Notes: generated by a model from the sequence alone, not told the origin. A stretch of 64,000 nt of DNA from DASXUG01 sp036504995 (GCA_036504995.1 DASXUG010000005.1:337564-401563); one strand, 5' to 3'; positions 53,589 to 62,478 are shown, counted from the stretch's first letter. A program made the numbers and translations.

Positions 53589-54830
53589 TTAGTGATGTGT
53601 TAGATCTAGCTTGCGCAATTTAGGGGCCAATTTGGCCGTGGCAGCGACCACTATCAAAGTCATTATCCCGCCAAAAATTACCGAGGGTATCAGCCCCATT
53701 ATTCTCGCGGTTGAGCCAGATTCAAAAGCCCCTAATTCATTAGATGAGCCGATAAATAAGCCATTGATCGAGGCCACCCGACCACGCATGTGTTCGGGGG
53801 TCATCAGTTGCATAATGGTGGTTCTTAATACAATCGAAACCCCATCGAAAGCCCCGGATAAAAATAGTAAAAATACAGCTAGCCAAAAGTGGGTCGTGCA
53901 GGCAAAAGCAATAATGCTGATACCAAACCCTGCCACTGCAAGCATCAGCCATTTGCCTGCATTTTTTGAGATGGTAAACTTGGCTAAACAGATGCCTGTG
54001 AATATAGCCCCTGCTGCGGGTGCCGCCCGCATAATGCCGAGTGCTTGCGGGCCTTGATTAAAAACTTCAGTAACAAACATCGGCAGCATTGCTACTGCTC
54101 CGCCAAATAGTACTGCAAACATATCTAAAGCTTGTGCCCCAAGAATGACTTGATTGTTCATCACAAACTTGATGCCTTCTGAAATACTTGCAAATATTGG
54201 TGTGTGATTTTGTGCGGGCTGAGATTTTATTTTTAATGAAATTAACGAAACTCCTGCAAAAAAAGCAAGTAGGCTCGCTACTATATACGCCGTGACTAAG
54301 CTGCTCCAAGCGATAAGCGCGCCGCCAAGCGCGGGGCCAAGTACTAGGCCAATTTGAAATACTGTAGTGCTTACACTTGTAGCGCGCGCATATAGCTCTC
54401 TTGGCAAAATACTGGCAAAAATGGTGCTATAGGTGGGCGCGATAAATGCGCGTGCAAAACCGACAAATGCGATAGATAAGTAAATCCAATGAGAGGCGTT
54501 GTTAACAGCGTGATTACTAGATACGTAAGCCAAAATACAGGCATTTGCGGACAAAATAATCGCTGAAAGCACACCAAACAGGCGCTTGGAGTAATGGTCC
54601 ACTAGGTATCCGCCAAACAATGCAAATGCAAAATATGGGATTAGTTCAGCGAGGCCAGTTAACCCTAAGGCCAAGGGGTCATGTGTGATTTCATAGATAT
54701 GCCAGCCGACCACGACCGCCATGATTTGGTAAGCCAGCACCATCAAAACCCGGTAGGTCAGTAGTTTGAAAAGTTGCTTATTTTTGAGCGGGTTGGCTGA
54801 GTTTACTGCATTATTCAATGGTTGATGCAT
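53589..54830 (-). CDS. MFS transporter (EntS/MFS_3-like)
   Basis: Twelve-span exporter of 413 residues. LGLTGLAELIPYFAFALFGG and GGYLVDHYSKR form the first loop. The MFS signature region QIGLVLGPALGGALIAWSS is conserved, and the closing part reads MRGRVASINGLFIGSSNELG. The nearest theme is the siderophore and small-molecule exporters of the EntS type. It overlaps the preceding dioxygenase gene by 20 bases, so the exporter probably handles that enzyme's product or substrate. The substrate is not known. Confidence 0.87.
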   Translation of the reverse strand: MHQPLNNAVNSANPLKNKQLFKLLTYRVLMVLAYQIMAVVVGWHIYEITHDPLALGLTGLAELIPYFAFALFGGYLVDHYSKRLFGVLSAIILSANACILAYVSSNHAVNNASHWIYLSIAFVGFARAFIAPTYSTIFASILPRELYARATSVSTTVFQIGLVLGPALGGALIAWSSLVTAYIVASLLAFFAGVSLISLKIKSQPAQNHTPIFASISEGIKFVMNNQVILGAQALDMFAVLFGGAVAMLPMFVTEVFNQGPQALGIMRAAPAAGAIFTGICLAKFTISKNAGKWLMLAVAGFGISIIAFACTTHFWLAVFLLFLSGAFDGVSIVLRTTIMQLMTPEHMRGRVASINGLFIGSSNELGAFESGSTARIMGLIPSVIFGGIMTLIVVAATAKLAPKLRKLDLTHH

Positions 54831-55590
54831 CTCTTACATTTCTAAATGTGAGTACGAGCACATCACGATAGGCGGGTTTGTCAGGGGCTAGCGGTATAAT
54901 GGGGGTTACCCCGTGCATACGGCGGCGGTCATCTACAATGGCTGCATCAAATGGCTGTGTAAGCGTGAAGCTATCTAATGTATTTTCTTCAATATCGTGC
55001 ATGGTCGTTGTGCCGCTTGAGATATTTTCTCGGTGCACCATCATCACGAGCACATAATCTACCCCATCGCGATGCACGCCTTCAGGGGTTGGTTTGCCAG
55101 CTTCGCTTTGGTTGGCTTCAATTCTAAATTGATGGCACTCAATATGCCATACTGCATCAGGTTTGAGGGCGCTAAATATTTTTTGTGCAAATTTGAGCAC
55201 GTTTTGCATCGTAGCACCAGTCATAACCTCGGGCATAATGGGCTCAAATATGCGGGCTATGCCACCATTCAGCTGATTGTATTCGGTGCTTTGGTAATGG
55301 GGTTGATGCGGCTCTAACTTGATCGGTGACGTGCCGTTTTCTGCGCTCAGTGTGGCATAACGGCGGCGTCTATAGCGACCACCATCCGCCATATATTGGT
55401 CTAGCGGCATGTCGTTCCAGCTCGCGGCAAATTGCTGCCAATCTTCCATGGCGTATTCGGATTGAGCGAGCAAATAAGCTTGCAATTGCTGACTAGAAAC
55501 AAAACTAAACCCAGCCGTATTCATAATAGAAATTAGTTCAGACTGGCTTTGTAGCAAACCCACAATATTCACTTCATTCAAATTGTTCAA
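54811..55590 (-). CDS. 2-oxoglutarate/Fe(II) dioxygenase (PF10014-type)
   Basis: Probable hydroxylase of 259 residues. The Fe(II) triad is His173-x-Asp175 in GVHRDGVDYV and His226 in RRMHGVTPI. An Arg after YRDVLVLTFR should bind 2-oxoglutarate. The block PEGVHRDGVDYVLVMMVHR and the NISSGTTT segment that follows are typical of the 2OG-Fe dioxygenase family PF10014, several members of which hydroxylate free amino acids. The drawn start is TTG at 55590; a GTG at 55572 is an alternative and neither has a strong ribosome site. It is divergent from the arsR-type gene and overlaps the MFS gene downstream. Confidence 0.85.
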   Translation of the reverse strand: MNNLNEVNIVGLLQSQSELISIMNTAGFSFVSSQQLQAYLLAQSEYAMEDWQQFAASWNDMPLDQYMADGGRYRRRRYATLSAENGTSPIKLEPHQPHYQSTEYNQLNGGIARIFEPIMPEVMTGATMQNVLKFAQKIFSALKPDAVWHIECHQFRIEANQSEAGKPTPEGVHRDGVDYVLVMMVHRENISSGTTTMHDIEENTLDSFTLTQPFDAAIVDDRRRMHGVTPIIPLAPDKPAYRDVLVLTFRNVRDASTIE

Positions 55591-55632
55591 TCGCTCATAT
55601 TAACGACATTTAAACATTAACTCAAAAAAACC

Positions 55633-55669
55633 TTGACATAAATAACTAAATAACTAATTATATAGTTAT
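55633..55669 (+). promoter_or_regulatory. Promoter and palindromic operator of the arsR-type gene
   Basis: A consensus TTGACA (55633-55638) and AATTAT (55656-55661) lie 17 bases apart, placing the transcription start at or next to the ATG at 55668. Overlapping this is the inverted repeat ATAACTA/TAGTTAT (55650-55656 with 55663-55669); an extra TAACTA half-site begins at 55643. Binding of the ArsR dimer there would block the promoter, giving autorepression. The divergent dioxygenase gene begins 43 bases upstream of the TTGACA box and could share control. Confidence 0.5.
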
Positions 55670-55973
55670 GAAAATAATTGCTGAAATGCCAATTGCATGG
55701 AAAAACACCTCTGCGCTTTTTATCGCGCTGGGGGATGAGCATCGCCAGCGCATTCTGTTGGCATTCGAGCCGAATGAGCGCATGAATATTTTGCAAATAG
55801 TTGCAGCTTCTACATTAAGCCGTAGCGCAGTCACGCATCATTTGAATGTGTTAAAAGAGTGTGGCGCGCTACAAACCCAAAAAGTGGGTAAGGAAGTCTT
55901 TTTTTGGGTAAATAAAGCATTAATTACGGATGCTTTGGCAACAGTACTCAATTACATAAAAACAGAAACTTAG
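55668..55973 (+). CDS. ArsR-family winged-helix regulator
   Basis: Small repressor of 101 residues. The helix-turn-helix reads ILQIVAASTLSRSAVTHHLN, followed by the wing around GALQTQKVGKEVFFWVN. No metal-binding CxC or Cys-pair motif is present, so the inducer need not be a metal. The start ATG coincides with the predicted transcription start, suggesting a leaderless mRNA; no ribosome site is seen. It lies 9 bases ahead of the aas-type gene and would control that operon and perhaps the divergent dioxygenase-MFS pair. Confidence 0.87.
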   Translation: MKIIAEMPIAWKNTSALFIALGDEHRQRILLAFEPNERMNILQIVAASTLSRSAVTHHLNVLKECGALQTQKVGKEVFFWVNKALITDALATVLNYIKTET

Positions 55974-55982
55974 GGGCGAGGA

Positions 55983-58103
55983 ATGATAGTCAAGGTATTG
56001 CGTTTTTTCTGCAGGCTGTTGTTTAGAGTAGAAACTATCGGGCAGGCTAATATACCAAAGCATGGCAAAATTCTAGTCATTGCTAATCATGAGTCATTTT
56101 TAGATGGCTTGTTGTTGGGCCTGTTTTTGCCGATTCGCGCAACATTTGTGGTACATACAGCTGTGTTAGAAAACAGGTTGTTTCGTATAGTGTTAAGTCT
56201 TGTGCCCCATCTTGCGGTTGATCCCACCAGTCCATTAGCCATGAAAAAAGTCATCAAATTACTTGAGGCAGGTGAGAATGTGGTGATCTTTCCTGAGGGG
56301 AGAATTACGGTAACGGGTAGCTTGATGAAGGTATATGATGGCCCAGGTTTTGTGGCAGCCAAAACTGGTTCAACTATTTTACCGATTCGTATTGATGGTG
56401 CGGCATTGAGTTACTTTAGCCGCATGCCAGCTAATTTCCCTAAAAAGCTATTTCCTCGCGTAACGCTTAGTATTTTACCTGCTACTACTGTTGCCATGCC
56501 GGTTGCACCCAGTGCAAAAACTCGTCGTCACCTGTCTGGTGAGGCTCTGCGACGTATCATGCAAAATATGATGTATGCATCGTATCCGATAGCGTCGTTA
56601 TTTGATGCGCTACATAATGCGATTAAGGTGCATGGGCGCAAGCATGAAATCGTTGAAGATGGCATGCAGATCAAAGAGACTTATGGCGATGTTCTTAAAA
56701 AAACGTTAGCGCTGGGTCGTATTGCCAACAAAATTAGTCGTGTAGATGAGGTGATTGGCGTGCTGATGCCCAATGTCACACCTACGGCTTGTTTGGTATA
56801 TGGGCTGAGTATGATGGGGCGCGTACCTGCTATGCTCAATTATACCGCTGGTAGTGCGGGCGTTCAAAATGCCTGCTTGGTCGCTAATATCAAAACGATC
56901 ATCAGCTCCAGAAAATTTATTGCAGCAGCCAATCTTGAAGAGACGGTACAGTCCTTACAGGGTGTTCAAATCCACTACTTAGAGGATTTACGCGCACAAT
57001 TTAGTATTTTAGATAAAATTTGGTTGATGGGCTTTGCCATGTGGTTTCCTCAACTGGTGCAACACAAGTCTAAGCCAGATGACACAGCCTGCATACTGTT
57101 TACTTCAGGCTCTGAGGGTAAGCCTAAGGGCGTGGTGCACTCACATAAAAGCTTGCTTGCCAACGTGGCACAAATTTGTGCTGTGATTGATTTCTCTCCA
57201 AAAGATAAATTCATGATGGTGCTACCGTTATTTCATGCATTTGGTTTTACTTGTGGGGTCATTTTGCCCTTTGTGCGCGGAACACAGTTATTTCTCTATC
57301 CCACACCGTTACACTATAAAGTGATCCCAGAGGTGATTTACGACCGTGGCTGCACGGTATTATTTGGTACCAATACATTTTTGGCCAATTATGCAAAACA
57401 TGCTAACCCGTATGATTTTTATAGCATGCGCTATGTAATAGCTGGAGCAGAAAGGCTGCATGAGGAAGTGCGTAAAGCTTGGGTGGATAAATTTGGCATA
57501 CGCATTTTAGAAGGTTATGGAGCAACGGAATGTGCGCCAGTGTTAGCAGTGAATACGCCTATGGCTAATCGTAATGGTAGCGTTGGCAATCTATTACCTG
57601 GCATTGAGTATCGAATAAACGCTGTACCAGGGGTTGGTGAGGGTGGTATTTTGTCGGTGCGTGGCCCGAATATTATGAAAGGTTATTATCTTCATGATGA
57701 GCCAGCCACCTTGAAGCCGCCAGCGCATGGCTGGTATGAAACAGGGGATGTGGTTGATATTGATGAACATGGTTTTGTAAAAATACTAGGCCGCGTTAAA
57801 CGATTTGCCAAAATTGCGGGAGAAATGGTATCGCTTGAAGTGGTAGAAAATATTGCAGCGTTAGCTTCACCAGAGCATCAGCACGCAGCCACTACGCAAA
57901 CTGACCCAGCACGCGGTGAAAATATTGTGCTGTATACCACCAACCCTAATTTAGGTCGAGATACTATGCTATTGCAAACGCAAACAAGTGGTGCGCCTGA
58001 GTTGGCTGTCCCTAAAAAAATCATAGTGATTGAGACGCTACCTATATTAGGCACAGGCAAAACAGACTACGTTACTTTAAAACAAATGGCCGAATTGGCT
58101 TAA
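55983..58103 (+). CDS. aas: Bifunctional acyltransferase / acyl-ACP synthetase (Aas-like)
   Basis: Re-acylates lysophospholipids in the inner membrane. It has 706 residues. The N-terminal PlsC-type domain has His36-x4-Asp41 in ANHESFLDG and the FPEGRI acceptor motif. The C-terminal AMP-forming domain has FTSGSEGKPKG (about 373-383), the WYETGDVVDIDE loop and KRFAKIAGEM. The E. coli homologue Aas works with the flippase LplT, and the LplT homologue follows 21 bases downstream, which supports lysophosphatidylethanolamine repair. Confidence 0.93.
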   Translation: MIVKVLRFFCRLLFRVETIGQANIPKHGKILVIANHESFLDGLLLGLFLPIRATFVVHTAVLENRLFRIVLSLVPHLAVDPTSPLAMKKVIKLLEAGENVVIFPEGRITVTGSLMKVYDGPGFVAAKTGSTILPIRIDGAALSYFSRMPANFPKKLFPRVTLSILPATTVAMPVAPSAKTRRHLSGEALRRIMQNMMYASYPIASLFDALHNAIKVHGRKHEIVEDGMQIKETYGDVLKKTLALGRIANKISRVDEVIGVLMPNVTPTACLVYGLSMMGRVPAMLNYTAGSAGVQNACLVANIKTIISSRKFIAAANLEETVQSLQGVQIHYLEDLRAQFSILDKIWLMGFAMWFPQLVQHKSKPDDTACILFTSGSEGKPKGVVHSHKSLLANVAQICAVIDFSPKDKFMMVLPLFHAFGFTCGVILPFVRGTQLFLYPTPLHYKVIPEVIYDRGCTVLFGTNTFLANYAKHANPYDFYSMRYVIAGAERLHEEVRKAWVDKFGIRILEGYGATECAPVLAVNTPMANRNGSVGNLLPGIEYRINAVPGVGEGGILSVRGPNIMKGYYLHDEPATLKPPAHGWYETGDVVDIDEHGFVKILGRVKRFAKIAGEMVSLEVVENIAALASPEHQHAATTQTDPARGENIVLYTTNPNLGRDTMLLQTQTSGAPELAVPKKIIVIETLPILGTGKTDYVTLKQMAELA

Positions 58104-58124
58104 TTTATTCTTGACTGGATCCCG

Positions 58125-59474
58125 ATGAGTACACAATTTGGCTTAATGAAAGAGCAACGTTTTCGACCGTACTTCTTTACGCAATTTTTAGGCGCATTCA
58201 ACGACAATGTGTTTAAAACAGCGCTGATTACTTTAGTGGCATTTCATTCAGCAAGCTTGAGCAATATCGATAGTGGTGCGCTGACAACATTATTGCCAGG
58301 CTTGTTTATGTTGCCTTACTTTATTTTCTCAGCAACGGCTGGTCAATTAGCAGATAAATATGAACGCTCCAAAATTATACGGTACGTTAAACTATTTGAA
58401 ATTGGCATCATGATGTTTGCCAGCCTTGGCTTTTTTCTACATAACATTTGGTTGCTGTCATTAGCACTGTTTATGATGGGCATGCACTCGACGATGTTTG
58501 GCCCAGTTAAATTTGCCTACTTGCCTCAGCATTTAAAAGAACATGAGCTGATGGGCGGCAATGGCATGGTAGAAATGGGCAGTTTTGTTGCCATCTTGCT
58601 CGGGCAAATTTTAGGTGCATGGCTAGCCACGCAAACCAACCACGAAATAATGATTAGTGTTGCAGTTGTTCTCATTGCATGTCTGGGATATTCCACTAGC
58701 AGAGCCATTCCGCACTCACCTGCACCTGCGCACGCGCTTAAAATTAACTGGAATCCAATCACAGAAACCATCAACAACCTTAAGTTTTCATGGGATCACC
58801 AAGTCATCTGGTTGGCCTTAGTCGCTATCTCATGGTTTTGGTTTTATGGCGCAACCGTCGTTGCGCAATTTCCTAACCTTGCGAAGCAAGTGCTGTATGG
58901 AGATGAGAGTGTCTTTATATTATTGCTAGCTATGTTTTCACTGGGGGTGGGGAGCGGCTCACTATTGTGTGAAAAGTTATCTAAAGGGCATTCAGGTCTG
59001 GGTCTGGTGTTGTTGGGTGCCATTGGCCTATCGGTATTTGGTGCGGATTTATATTATTCTGCCACGCAATTTCACGCCCTTGCCGATACAGCAAGCCTTA
59101 TCAACTACGCCAGTATTATCAACCCAAATTTCAATGCAAATTTAAGCTTGGCGCTTACCTCTTGGCGCTTACTGCTGGATGTTGTGTTGCTTGGTTTATT
59201 TGGTGGTTTCTATATTGTGCCGCTGTATACCCTGATACAGACGCGCTGCGAGAAAAGCCATCAATCGCGGGTGATTGCAGGTAACAATATTTTAAATGCC
59301 TTGTTTATGGTGGGTTCTGCCTTGTTTTCAGTCTGGCTGCTGAAGCAAGGTTATAGTATTCCACAGTTGTTTTTAGTGACGGCTGCCCTCAATATTATTG
59401 TGACTATTTACCTATGCATCAGACAGCCAGAATATCTGCAGTCATTTCTTAAAATGATAGGGCTTACCCACTGA
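58125..59474 (+). CDS. lplT: Lysophospholipid transporter LplT-like MFS protein
   Basis: Inner-membrane flippase of 449 residues that brings lysophospholipids to the inner leaflet for re-acylation by Aas. The N terminus FFTQFLGAFNDNVFKTALIT is typical of LplT and of Aas-fused MFS domains. GQLADKYERSKIIR is the first MFS loop motif. About twelve spans are present. It follows the aas-type gene closely, so a single transcript headed by the arsR-type gene is expected. Confidence 0.9.
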   Translation: MSTQFGLMKEQRFRPYFFTQFLGAFNDNVFKTALITLVAFHSASLSNIDSGALTTLLPGLFMLPYFIFSATAGQLADKYERSKIIRYVKLFEIGIMMFASLGFFLHNIWLLSLALFMMGMHSTMFGPVKFAYLPQHLKEHELMGGNGMVEMGSFVAILLGQILGAWLATQTNHEIMISVAVVLIACLGYSTSRAIPHSPAPAHALKINWNPITETINNLKFSWDHQVIWLALVAISWFWFYGATVVAQFPNLAKQVLYGDESVFILLLAMFSLGVGSGSLLCEKLSKGHSGLGLVLLGAIGLSVFGADLYYSATQFHALADTASLINYASIINPNFNANLSLALTSWRLLLDVVLLGLFGGFYIVPLYTLIQTRCEKSHQSRVIAGNNILNALFMVGSALFSVWLLKQGYSIPQLFLVTAALNIIVTIYLCIRQPEYLQSFLKMIGLTH

Positions 59475-59510
59475 AGAACGTACAAGTGGCTAGTGGATTA
59501 GACGGGTTAG

Positions 59511-60767
59511 TTATTGAGCGGGTGCGCTAATAGGCAAAACAAAATCTTTAGGCAGCAGCACCCAAAGCTTACCAGTTTGCTTCATTGCTCCGGCTTGTTT
59601 ACCAGCAAGGTCACCCGCGCCCCAGAAAAAGTCTGCTCTAACCCCACCTTTGATAGCGCCGCCAGTGTCTTGTGCCATCATCAAGCGATTGAGCGGTTTC
59701 GGGTTATTGGGGTAACTGGTTTCTAAAAACACGGGCGCGCCGAGAGGGATATATTTAGCATCTACCGCCAGCACTCTCTCCGCTAAAATAGGCACACCCA
59801 GCGCACCTAGCGGGCCAGGTAGTCCTGCAGGGAGTTCACGAAAAAAAACGTAGCTCGGATTCGCATTTAGAATTTCACGTAACTTATTCGGGTTATTCAT
59901 AGCCCAGGTTTTGATACCTTGCATTGACGCTTTATCCGCCGTGAGTTCGCCACGGTCAATCAAGACTTTGCCGATAGAGTTGTAAGCTTGCCCATTTTGA
60001 TCGGCATAACCAATATGTACTTGCTCGCCATTATCTAACTTAACTAAACCAGAGCCTTGTATTTGTAAAAAGAATACATCCACAATGTCTTCAAGCCACA
60101 ATAGCTCATTGCCGCGTAAAGGGGTTTGCTCTGATTCAATCTCGCCACGTTGATAGTAGGGAATTAATTTATTGCCCACCAATCGTCCCCGCACCCGTTT
60201 ATTGGCTAATTCAGGGTAGACGCTAGATAGCTCAACTGTGATTAAATCGTCTGGCTTGCTGTAAAGCGGGTATTTATAAAGCTCTGTTTTTGTGCGACTG
60301 CCGTTATGCTGTGGTTCGTAGTACCCTGTGATTAAGCCAGTATTAGTTGCGTCTTGGTTGGTGGCAGAATAGACAGCGAAGTATTGTTTGAAATAAGCAA
60401 TGATTGCCCATTTTTTGGGGTTGTTCAGTTTAAGTGCTTCATCACAAACTGTTTGCCACGCGGGCTTATTGATCAGCGCCGTACAGCCCTGTAACCAGGC
60501 AGGCCAGGCTTGTACAAAATCATCCGAAGTAAAACTTTCTACGTCTTCCCACTTGGCTGGACGTAATAAGCTGTAATCAGGTTGTTTCGTTAAATCTGGT
60601 TTGGGTTCAGCGGGTTTGGCTGGTTCCGCAGGTAAGGTTGGCTGAGCCGATTGAGGGCAGTCGCAACTAGGCTTAGCAGGCTGCTTGATTGAGGGTGCTG
60701 TAACAACTCGGTCAGACGCGCAAGCAGGTAAAAGTGCAACAAGCAAAACAATAAATAAACGCAGCAT
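59511..60767 (-). CDS. mltA: Membrane-bound lytic murein transglycosylase A
   Basis: Cuts peptidoglycan to 1,6-anhydro-muropeptides at the outer membrane. It has 418 residues. The lipobox LLPAC gives a lipidated Cys16. A Pro/Lys-rich linker spans about 25-70. The MltA domain has GYYEPQHNGSR and LQIQGSG, and the C-terminal 3D domain has AQDTGGAIKGG with Asp367 and RADFFWG with Asp379, the second matching the E. coli catalytic Asp. It lies 39 bases downstream of apaG on the same strand. Confidence 0.95.
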   Translation of the reverse strand: MLRLFIVLLVALLPACASDRVVTAPSIKQPAKPSCDCPQSAQPTLPAEPAKPAEPKPDLTKQPDYSLLRPAKWEDVESFTSDDFVQAWPAWLQGCTALINKPAWQTVCDEALKLNNPKKWAIIAYFKQYFAVYSATNQDATNTGLITGYYEPQHNGSRTKTELYKYPLYSKPDDLITVELSSVYPELANKRVRGRLVGNKLIPYYQRGEIESEQTPLRGNELLWLEDIVDVFFLQIQGSGLVKLDNGEQVHIGYADQNGQAYNSIGKVLIDRGELTADKASMQGIKTWAMNNPNKLREILNANPSYVFFRELPAGLPGPLGALGVPILAERVLAVDAKYIPLGAPVFLETSYPNNPKPLNRLMMAQDTGGAIKGGVRADFFWGAGDLAGKQAGAMKQTGKLWVLLPKDFVLPISAPAQ

Positions 60768-60806
60768 AAAAGTCTTAATGGTTAAGCTAGTCTCATCCCG
60801 ACCTAG

Positions 60807-61190
60807 CTAGTGCAACACTCTAGGCATCTCGAGTAGAAAAGGTGGAATAGCTACATCAAACTGTGTGCCATCTTCCGCCGTCATGTGGTAACTGCCGTGC
60901 ATCTTGCCCATGGGCGTGTTTAGGACGGTGCCGCTGGTGTATTCAAATTGCTCACCTGATTTTAGCAGTGGTTGCTCACCGACTACACCCAAACCGCGTA
61001 CCTCTTGCACGCTATCAGTTGCATCAGTAATCACCCAGTGCCGACTAATCAATTGCGCAGAAACTGTACCAGTATTGGTGATTTTTACGGTGTAACTAAA
61101 CACGTATCGATTTTGCTCGATATCTGATTGTTCCGCGATAAAGCTGGTTTCAACCGTTACCGAACACTCATAGCGCTTATTAGTTGTCAT
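60807..61190 (-). CDS. apaG: ApaG protein
   Basis: A 127-residue protein of a single fibronectin-like domain, linked to Co2+/Mg2+ resistance in the family but of unknown mechanism. Signatures are YVFSYTVKITNTGTVSAQLI, SRHWVITDA, VVGEQPLLKSGEQFEYTSG and MHGSYHM. Its start codon shares a base with the thiG stop (TAATG), so the two are probably translated together. The third gene of a thiS-thiG-apaG-mltA run. Confidence 0.96.
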   Translation of the reverse strand: MTTNKRYECSVTVETSFIAEQSDIEQNRYVFSYTVKITNTGTVSAQLISRHWVITDATDSVQEVRGLGVVGEQPLLKSGEQFEYTSGTVLNTPMGKMHGSYHMTAEDGTQFDVAIPPFLLEMPRVLH

Positions 61191-61969
61191 TAAGAAATCA
61201 ACCCTGAAGTTGGTGAGCTAGGCGTTGCAGAATACAATTTTTTTGCCATACGCCCCGCTAAAAAGGCCTCGCGGCCAGCTTCTACTGCTTTTTTCATGGC
61301 AGATGCCATTAATACAGGGTTGCCTGCACCAGCAATCGCGGTATTCATCAAAATGCCTTGGCAGCCAAGCTCCATTGCAATAGCGGCATCGCTTGCCGTG
61401 CCTACGCCAGCATCTACCAGTACGGGCACTTTGGCATTTTCAATAATAATTTGTAAATTCCAAGGGTTTAAAATGCCCATGCCAGAGCCAATTAGTGAAG
61501 CTAACGGCATCACCGCGCAACAACCAATATCTTCTAGTTGTTTGGCAATAATCGGGTCATCAGAAGTATATACCATAACATCAAAACCCTCTTTCACCAG
61601 CGTTTTTGCAGCTGCGATGGTTTCAATCACGTTCGGGTACAAAGTGTTTGGGTCACCCAGCACCTCAAGCTTTACCAGGCGATGGTCATCTAATAGCTCG
61701 CGTGCCAATCGTAAAGTGCGTACCGCATCATCAGCCGTGTAGCAGCCTGCCGTGTTGGGCAGGTAGGTAAATTCTTCAGGCGGCAGAAAATCGAGCAACG
61801 ATGGCTCGCCTGCATTTTGTCCGATATTTGTGCGGCGAATCGCCACAGTAATAATCTCCGCCCCACTGGCGTCAATGGCAGCGCGTGTTTCAGTGAAGTC
61901 TTTATATTTGCCCGTGCCCACCAGCAAACGTGAGTTGTAAGACTTACCTGCGATATTTAATGTATCCAT
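61190..61969 (-). CDS. thiG: Thiazole synthase
   Basis: Builds the thiazole ring of thiamine with ThiS thiocarboxylate. It has 259 residues. The N terminus reads LLVGTGKYKDF. The Schiff-base Lys is in VKLEVLGD. AVMPLASLIGSGMGILNPW and VLVDAGVGTASDAAIAMELG are family blocks. It is preceded by thiS with 45 bases between. No TPP riboswitch is visible upstream. Confidence 0.97.
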   Translation of the reverse strand: MDTLNIAGKSYNSRLLVGTGKYKDFTETRAAIDASGAEIITVAIRRTNIGQNAGEPSLLDFLPPEEFTYLPNTAGCYTADDAVRTLRLARELLDDHRLVKLEVLGDPNTLYPNVIETIAAAKTLVKEGFDVMVYTSDDPIIAKQLEDIGCCAVMPLASLIGSGMGILNPWNLQIIIENAKVPVLVDAGVGTASDAAIAMELGCQGILMNTAIAGAGNPVLMASAMKKAVEAGREAFLAGRMAKKLYSATPSSPTSGLIS

Positions 61970-62014
61970 AATTTCTTTAAAATGTAGACTTTTTAATAAC
62001 GTGCAGTGGACAGA

Positions 62015-62221
62015 TTAGCCGCCCCCGACTGCACCAACAATCTCTAGCTTATCGCCAGAAACTAATGGCGTTTCAGCAAATAAGCTCTTCGGCACAATCT
62101 CACCATTGCGCTCAATGGCCAAGCGTTTGCCTGTTAACCCTAGTTTGGTAACCAAATTGCCAACAGTAAATTCTGCTTCGTCAAACTGCCGAGCGTTGCC
62201 GTTAATGGTGATGTTAATCAA
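62015..62221 (-). CDS. thiS: Sulfur carrier protein ThiS
   Basis: A small ubiquitin-like protein whose C-terminal glycine receives sulfur for thiazole synthesis. It has 68 residues, ending VGGG. The GNLVTKLGLTGKRLAIERNG and ETPLVSGDKLEIVGA blocks are typical. It is the first gene of the unit with thiG. I looked for a TPP riboswitch between it and the tRNA gene and saw none, so thiamine control here may differ or lie elsewhere. Confidence 0.95.
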   Translation of the reverse strand: MINITINGNARQFDEAEFTVGNLVTKLGLTGKRLAIERNGEIVPKSLFAETPLVSGDKLEIVGAVGGG

Positions 62222-62404
62222 TGAATTAATACTTCTTTTAGTTAAATTGAAATAAGATTTTAGATGTAAGCCTGTATTTTACGTAGGTTGATCGGTAATT
62301 AGCAATGTTGATTTATTTTATCTTAGCGTTTGCCCATCTGGTGGCTGACAAGTAAAATAGCAGGATTGGTGCGAATCGCAATATTAATTGTGGGCCAAGT
62401 GATT

Positions 62405-62478
62405 GCGGGCGTAGTTCAATGGTAGAACGGCAGCTTCCCAAGCTGCATACGCGGGTTCGATTCCCGTCGCCCGCTCCA
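62405..62478 (+). tRNA. tRNA-Gly (anticodon CCC)
   Basis: Full cloverleaf: acceptor stem GCGGGCG/CGCCCGC, T-arm GGGTTCGATTCCC, anticodon stem GCAGC/GCTGC with loop TTCCCAA giving anticodon CCC, and an encoded CCA end at 62476-62478. The gene reads on the plus strand, so its 3' end points at the unrecognised gene downstream. tRNA-Gly genes are common targets for integrative elements; no duplicate of its 3' end was seen in this window. Confidence 0.97.

Noticed and set aside
53611..54057. 148-codon ORF opposite the MFS transporter gene
   Set aside because: Shadow of a hydrophobic membrane-protein gene; no ribosome site, no membrane topology of its own.
61296..61742. 148-codon plus-strand ORF opposite thiG
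   Set aside because: Antisense shadow of the conserved thiazole synthase core.
62222..62404. Possible TPP riboswitch before thiS
   Set aside because: I looked for the CTGAGA and ACCC...GAACCTGA conserved pieces on the minus strand and found neither.
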